A stretch of DNA of 64,000 bases, from positions 248,001 through 312,000 of the forward strand of contig JAWZYV010012391.1 in NCBI GenBank assembly GCA_038373885.1, read 5' to 3'. The notes beneath the pieces are model-generated. The model was not told the origin of the DNA. It was given only the letters and a program-made list of their open reading frames with translations, and made no database searches. Origin of the DNA: Cheiracanthium punctorium. Taxonomy: Eukaryota; Arthropoda; Arachnida; Araneae; Cheiracanthiidae. A program made the translations under genes and the position numbers. Within the stretch, counting starts at the first letter, position 1, and every line of letters starts with the position of its first letter. Shown piece after piece: positions 57,800 to 64,000 of the stretch.

Positions 57800-59207
57800 T
57801 TGTATAAACATGTATTCAACAAAAGAAATCCATAATAAAATTAATTTTTTTTATAGAAAATTCGTCTTTCCATTTCAGATAATTCTATGAGAATGTGTGT
57901 GGAAATAACATTTGACGATTAAAATTATTCGGATCATCATTTATTCAGGTTGAGTCGAGAATGAGACTAGTTTACCCTTAAGACCAAGGGCCTGGATCCG
58001 GGCTTAGCTTTGGCTTGGCCTCTCCCTTAAAACATTCTGGTCCCTGATTAAAATGATAAATCATTCAGGCATTCGAAAGAGTTATTATAGATATAAATTT
58101 TAACTTAAAAATGATGTGACGCTCCAAGAAAACAATGTGGGAGGCTCATTTTAAAAAATCCTTTAATTTGTATTTCATAAAAATTTTACGATTTAATTGT
58201 TGATTGTAAAAAAAAAAGTAATTTTTATCAACATAGCTTAAACAAAAACTTAGATTTCCGATTTACCATCTTCATTAATAATCTTTTATGTCTAAACGAC
58301 TAGAATTTTCTTAAATGTTTAACCTCTCCATTTTTCAGTTTTTCGACCACTCAAAAAGACACCTTATGAGTTTGATCAAAGTCAAATTTGTCAAAGTTAT
58401 TCATGTTTTCTATCGATAGAGATTTATGTATATTTCTTTGTTATTACAGCTTACGAAAGTCTACTTGGGTGATCAAAAGGTTTGTTTTCAGCACTTTTGC
58501 TTCAATTCCAAAGCACGATCAGAACGTAAAAATTTTGGATGATTTTTTGGAAAGAGCAAAACATCGCAAAATAAGTATTCCGTACTAAGGTTATTCTTGC
58601 TGGAGATTCGAAAAAATTATCTACACATATATTTATTAATATACATAAAATATACAGTTATTAGACATACAATCGAATTCACTGAATAAGTTCCTTAATA
58701 TCTAGTCATATTTCTTAAAAGAAAAAACACATAAAACCTTTTTTGTGGATAAATGAAATATACCTAATTCTTTTTACAAGTTCTACTATACATTGAAATA
58801 GAGGATAAACTTAGATCAGTTACGAACTTTATAGGGGAAAAAATTAAATTTAAAAAATCTTAAATATCGAAATTTTGTAAAATGTATCCCTTTTTGAAAA
58901 ATGTTTCTGGGCAAGTCCATGTTTAAGAATTTTTTTTTTCAAAAAGTTCAGAAAATTTACCGTTTATTTATTTCATTGTGTAGTGCAGCTTCTAAAAAAT
59001 GATCATTAATTTTTTCGAACCATGTGAAATCCAACCGTCTGAAATCACTGAAATCAGTTAATGCGTAACAGTGTACCAAGATCGTGAGGCAGATTTTGTT
59101 TTTTCGACATAGACTTTTAATGAGACTATACAAATATCTTTTCAGAGAAAAGATAGAGATTTATTGTAACAATAATTGTTATTGTAACGAGATTAAGTTA
59201 TTGATTA
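57800..59207. other. AT-rich interior of the hAT insertion
   Basis: No supportable coding region, repeat or element end was seen. Confidence 0.5.
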
Positions 59208-59404
59208 AGGCAAAGCTACACGAGGGGTATATATCTAAAGGGGAGTATGCTTTAGGTGGAGAACTTTTAAGGCTTTTAAGTTAATCACGTTACATCTGGA
59301 GAAAATCACCCAAAACTCTGGACCTTTAGATCGACAGGCACGCGGTAGGCCAGAACCCTAGCCGCCATCTACCACTTTCAGTGGTCTTAAGCACTCGGCC
59401 ACTG
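59208..59404 (-). repeat. tRNA-derived SINE (family 1), degraded copy
   Basis: The minus strand has A-box AGTGGCCGAGTGCTTAAG and a weakened B box, then TCTCCAGATGTAACGTG, as in the 49141-49360 copy. Confidence 0.65.
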
Positions 59405-61375
59405 TTATTGTTTCAAATCAATTGGAGAATATTTAAAAAAAATTGTTTGAAATACGAAAAAGTAAAAATGTTGTACACATAAAAATAAATAAAGGTAAAA
59501 GATTAAAAATTGAACACTGATAAATTACTATAACTCATCATAAAAATCATAAGTTGGACACCCCCATAATAAAAAAAAGTTCTATTATAATTGTTAATTG
59601 GGCTTAATAAGCATAAAATCTGGAAGGTGGATATTTTTTTAATAAGCAATTTAAAACGACAGGGGGGGGCTATATTGTTTTCCCCCATTTCTCCTTGTCC
59701 ATTGTGGCGTTTTCTTACAACTTTTCGTTTCTAGTCTTGCAGAGGCAGACTCGTTTGTCCCATTTGTGCTTTGTCTCCTACACATAAGAAAATTCGCATC
59801 CAAGTTTAGTTTCTTGTATCCGAAATGGGGGACACTGAGCCTTTTACTTATTAGTCTGGGTTTAAAATGGAACATTAGTTAATGTCTGCTACCTTTGGAG
59901 TCCTAAAGAGAAAGCGATGCAAGATACACCAGAAAGCAGATGCAAGAAGTGTATGCTTTTCGAAAACAAATCCACATGCTGTTCATTTGTGAAACGCATA
60001 ATGGAACTGAAAAATGGCCTTTGGGGGTGTCGGCAACTCCTGGTAAACTAATAGCTTTCATGCCCGGAACACTGAATTTAAAATGGTTCTTGACCCCTTA
60101 CTATACCCGTCTTTAAACTTAGATATGCCACTACTAATTAATGGATTGGTGTTTCGTCAATGGAAAACACCTGATCAGCGCTTAGTTGAACATGCGATTT
60201 CCCTAAGAATTTTTTTGGACACTGAAAGGAAACATGAGTTTTCGGAGAGAAAAATGTTTTACAGGACACTGGGGGTTTTGGGCGCTAATGCGTAGTATAT
60301 GTATCATTCCATACTTAAATTTGGCAGAACTGCTTGCTTCCAGATATTCATTTTCAAAGGGAAAAACAGTTTTTCCTATGGAACAATTTCATATTTAAAA
60401 GCTTATAATCATGGAATGTGATGACAGGGTTACGAAGGTTTTTTTCTTTAAAAGCCTTCTTATGATTACCATAGCTCTTTCGAGTAGACGTAGTGCTAAA
60501 AATTCTCATTACTTTATTGAATATCAAAATATATCACAATGATCTGTCTAATGCAGGTCATCACGGAAATGTGCACATAAAACTTCAAGCTAAATAGTCA
60601 GCTTCAAACTTTCTAGCACATATTCATTCAAATTTCAATTAAGAAGTGTAGTGGCTAACAATGCCGGAAATTATTTATTGTGTACGAAGTCGCTAATTAA
60701 TCAGAGTTACAAATGCTGTATAAATATTAACACTAAAATAGCTTTAATAACGTTTGATTATGGTTTTTTAACGCAGGCCGCCCTAGAGCCCATAGCCCAT
60801 AGGGAAGCATACTCAGCTTGATGTGTAATACGGCCCTGTTTAGGTATGGTCCCCTTCCCTCGTGACCCCCCCCCTTCCTCTTCAATAATTTTTATGGTCT
60901 TGTAGCAGTTACGCTAGATTTGGATTCCATAAATTAATTATTTACAAACATAGGTGCTCCTTAGAGTGCTTTTGAAGACGAGGAAGGCTATTTGAAAGGG
61001 TGGGTGTGTTGTTGAATACAAGTGTAATGTATTACGCACACACTTCACACATTTTTCTACAAAATATTTTTTGATTTTGAGAGTTTTCTTTTATTGTGGG
61101 TTCGGGGCAACTACCCTATCCACCTTTACCTTAATCAGGCTCGTTATGACTCCCTCTTCCTTTGCCCTCCATATATGTATGCTTGCACATATTTACAAAA
61201 CGGCTGCATATTTTTCTGCCAAAGAGCAACGTCTGGGCACGTAGAATATTGTGTGCATACTTTAGTGTTATAAAATAAACTAGTCCTCTTTAGCGACCAA
61301 TGGTCTTCTAAAGAGGAATTCTCTTTCAGCAGCACAATGTGATATGTATGCAAGGCTTCTAAATTTTGGGCCCCT
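59405..61375. other. Interior of the hAT insertion, no gene recognised
   Basis: Short open frames (59651-59875 minus, 60083-60295 plus) have slightly coding-like composition but no recognisable motif. The plus-strand frame reads RQWKTPDQRLVEHAISLRIF. They may be eroded transposase, but I cannot support that. Confidence 0.35.
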
Positions 61376-61465
61376 GTCCAAGCTCACAAGCGTCTAGATA
61401 GTGGAAAGAATCCTGCTTCTCATCTCTTTCCTTCCCAGTGCGCATTCTGTGTCGCGCACGACGTC
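61376..61465. repeat. Left copy of a 90 bp inverted repeat
   Basis: TCCAAGCTC, then ACAAGCGTCTAGATAGTGGA, CTGCTTCTCATCTCTTTCC and GTGCGCATTCTGTGTCGCGC recur in reverse complement at 63263-63352, at about 90 percent identity or better by eye. Confidence 0.8.
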
Positions 61466-63262
61466 GAATGGGGGTGGACAAGAGCAGCATGAGACCAAAG
61501 CACACACACACATTTCGTGAACATTTGGGATTGATTATGTTTATATTGACATCGTATTCAAACAAATGTTTGTTTAAAAAATTTTTAAGTTACCTCACTT
61601 TATTGTGAAATAAATAATGTTTTAGGATAGCTGTAATTTGCCTTACGGTCTCTGAAAATAGTGTTATTGGCTTTCTCTGGCAGTTTAGCGTGATATTCGC
61701 ATAGATATCGGAAATTTGTTTCAGTTATGCTTGATGAATTTAATGTTATAAATTTGATGATTAAAATAAAATAAAATTTTTAATGCTTTCAGGTAGTTTG
61801 CTGTGAGCAAGATTCAGAACAATAAAAAAATATGCTAATAATTGAAATTATTTATAAAAAATTATTCATACACAATTTATTTATAACACAATTTATTTAT
61901 CACACACAATTTATTTATAAAAAATTATTCATACACAATTCTTTGAAATTTTGTAAAATTTACTGTTGATTACAAAAAGTTCTGAATAAAATATATATTA
62001 AACTAGATTTGATTTATAAATCTTATACTTAATTTGGGTTGCTGCAAACTGTAATTTGTGTTGTTCAAAAAGCACAAATCTTTTTTGAAAGGTAAAAGAA
62101 AAAGGATTTTTTGTTTTGTTTTTCTTTTTTACACCTTTAAAAGAATCATATTTAGGGTACATGAATTAGTGCCCTTAGCTCAATAATTGCAGTAACATGG
62201 GAGTTTGACTGATGTGTTCATTTGACAATAATAAGAAAGCGTGTGAGTGTGTAAATGGATTGACTTTGTTGTGTTTCTGCTAAATGTTTTCAATTTAAAT
62301 TAATTTTGAACATTGTTCTGCTGTGTTATGGTAAACTTACACGAGGGATATCTGCCTCAACTGGAGGACTTTTTAAGGGTAAACTGTTTTCTATTGCTGA
62401 AAATATTTTCAAATGGGTCATATCGGAATTTTATTGAACTTTTTTGAAAGGGCAGTCGCCCCCCCCCCTTCCTTCTCCTAGTTAGTTATACTATGATAAT
62501 ATTTAATCTTTAGCCTATGTAGATTTTATACTTGATATTAATGATCCAAACTAATGTGGACACAATAATATTCTATGTAAGGGCGTATATATGCATCTAA
62601 ATAGGATTAAAATAAAATATTTAAAATGATAATTTTTTACAATCTAATTCAAATCTTTTTTCAAAAAATAATGAATTTTATATTTTGCTATTATAATGGG
62701 CATGCATCTAGGGGAGGTCAAATGGGGCACATGCCCCCCCCCCAGCCATGCCTCATTTGCCAAAAATTAAGGTTTGTACTGTGTGAACTAAACTTTAGTT
62801 GTGGCACTGATTATATGTATTTTTGTTTTTATGTGATTAGCTTACTTTAAAAAACAAGAAATTGAAAGTCTTTATTTTCTTTGGGAGTGTTTCTTTTCAC
62901 TTATGTTGAAATGGATTCTCACTGGGTATTTTTGTTTATAGGTCAACTCTTAAAAGTTGATTTTTTATTTAAAAAAATACCAGGCCCCTTGTAAAATGTA
63001 TTGCATAAAAAGTAATTGCTTATCATTAAAACCCTTTAGTATGGTGCAATAGTTTAAAACAACCAGTTACAATGAAAATTGTATGAGTGGTGCAGATTTT
63101 TAGCCTATCTATGTAATTTGCCCTGAAAAGGACCTTTTGCTGCTTTGAAAAAGCTCACTCCCGAATCGGACATCGGGAATAGAGCAACGAGGTGCGAGAA
63201 ACAAGTAGCAACAGCTAGCAAAGCTTTCCCCTCTACCCTCTTCCGTTCCCACCCACCTTTGA

Positions 63263-63352
63263 CATCATGCGCGACACAGAATGCGCACTGGGAAGGAAAG
63301 AGATGAGAAGCAGGATTCTTTCCACTATCTAGACGCTTGTTCCAAGCTCGGC
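63263..63352. repeat. Right copy of the 90 bp inverted repeat
   Basis: This is the partner of 61376-61465. It lies about 110 bp inside the right end of the hAT insertion. Confidence 0.8.
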
Positions 63353-63460
63353 TTGGGCCCTCTTTTGTTTTTTTTTTTGGGGGGGGTTAATCTAGGCACC
63401 TTAAGACCATTTGGGGGGGGGGGTCATGACCCCGTGACCCCCCCTCTGGAACCGCCACTG

Positions 63461-64000
63461 GCTCAAACTCAAGGTATTTTAAAATTAAGAGAAAAATGCC
63501 TTGTAGATTTAACACTTGGTGATATTACACGAACTGTGGAAATGTATCTTATAAACAATAACTTACCTTATGTCTTAATTAGTCTACCACATTGTTATGC
63601 TTTTAAACTAAATATAGACTGTACAAAAAATGAAATTTCGCAAATGGGAAAAAATATGTTACTAATGTCACTTCAAGATGATATTTCCACAGAAAAAACC
63701 TTGCATTTAGTTCCAGACAGTGGTTATTGTATTGAAAATAATCAAAATGAGGTTTGTCAAGATAATTATTGTAATGAAAGTAATCAAAATGAGGTTTGTC
63801 AAGATAATTATTGTAACGAAAGTAATCCAAATAATGTGCATCCAAATTGTGATGATGAATTCGTGTCATATGAAATGAGTGACGACTTCCTCAGTAAGAT
63901 ACAAATCGATCAGGATGAAGCTAAAGAGCTTGATTTTACTCCAGCCACTGAGGAAAATAATCAAAATCTTCAGTTAGCCAATAAAAGTGAACTTCCTGCT
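63461..64000 (+). CDS. pol: Retrotransposon protease C-terminal half and linker (partial)
   Basis: The frame is open from the target duplication at 63461 to the end of the window. It includes LPYVLISLPHCYAFKLNIDC, the C-terminal part of a retropepsin. It then has a Asn/Asp/Glu/Cys-rich linker with a 14-residue repeat (NQNEVCQDNYCNES) at 63737-63778 and 63779-63820, plus part of a third from 63821. Reverse transcriptase should follow beyond the window. Confidence 0.75.
63737..63842 (+). repeat. 42 bp coding tandem repeat, about 2.5 copies
   Basis: AATCAAAATGAGGTTTGTCA and the following GATAATTATTGTAA.GA are repeated almost exactly. The period of 42 bp keeps the frame, so it acts as a 14-residue protein repeat in the protease-RT linker. 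Confidence 0.88.

Larger units (their letters stand above)
57189..63460. mobile_element. hAT-type insertion, 6.27 kb, inside the protease
   Basis: The ends are CAGGGGCGGTTCCAGA and, inverted, CAGTGGCGGTTCCAGA. The perfect 8 bp duplication GCTCAAAC lies at 57181-57188 and 63461-63468. CAG.GGCGGTTC is a classic hAT terminus. No hAT transposase (RW..LVER, hATC domain) was recognised in the interior, so this is probably a non-autonomous element or a shell loaded with other repeats: a SINE at 59208-59404, an inverted repeat at 61376/63263, and hAT-like G/C-rich debris at 57280-57790. Confidence 0.88.

Noticed and set aside
57545..57811. Pro-rich minus-strand frames
   Set aside because: They run through G/C runs of repeat debris; composition artefact.
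61359..61565. Minus-strand frame with a Cys-rich start that could be a small secreted peptide
   Set aside because: It lies across the 90 bp inverted repeat and lacks a convincing signal peptide or Cys spacing; treated as chance.
1..64000. CRISPR arrays, bacterial operons, phage or integron features
   Set aside because: Nothing of this kind is present; introns, SINEs and TE classes mark the window as animal nuclear DNA.

Overview
This is a window of AT-rich eukaryotic nuclear DNA. It has long introns with canonical GT/AG junctions, many microsatellites, and dense, nested transposable elements (TEs). The TE mix (Tc1, mariner, Tigger/pogo, hAT, PIF/Harbinger-like, Helitron, Ty3/gypsy-type LTR element, tRNA-derived SINEs) and the style of the Tc1 transposases suggest an arthropod, probably a chelicerate such as a spider. 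That placement is inference; no single marker proves it.

The one host gene I can support runs on the minus strand from the ATG at 46300 to the stop at 7708. It has eight coding exons (37 to 79 codons' worth each, down to 72 bp) separated by introns of 0.3 to 9.5 kb. All seven junctions keep the reading frame, and the spliced product is 365 residues. It matches ZC3HC1/NIPA: a C3HC zinc module (C66, C69, H101, C105), a helical middle part, and a second BIR-like/Rsm1 module (C207, C210, H287, C291). No exon is long enough to stand out as an ORF, so this gene is easy to miss.

Layout. 1-7707 lies downstream of the gene: a decayed multi-copy ORF, a Tigger/pogo element (935-2347), a small MITE, a 1.59 kb mariner-type element with full ends (3411-5004), and a mariner N-terminal scrap. 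7708-46300 is the gene; its introns hold foldback MITEs, a decayed Tc1, hAT MITEs, a Tigger MITE with a hAT MITE inside it, SINEs, a 3.2 kb Helitron carrying a degenerate tandem array and itself interrupted by a hAT-like element, a palindrome with a tRNA-like sequence in each arm, a complete-ended Tc1 with a DD34E catalytic set, a 2.9 kb hAT-like element, and an ~82 bp minisatellite. 46300-53567 lies upstream of the gene and is a nested MITE/SINE cluster; the first MITE begins about 200 bp upstream of the ATG. 53568-64000 is the 5' part of a Ty3/gypsy-like LTR retrotransposon (LTR, leader, gag, zinc knuckle, start of protease). It is split inside the protease by a 6.27 kb hAT-type insertion (57189-63460, 8 bp target duplication), after which its reading frame resumes and leaves the window at 64000.

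Most TE boundaries here come from matching terminal inverted repeats and target-site duplications by eye. Reading-frame calls for the host gene rest on splice phase plus remembered family resemblance, not on a database search.
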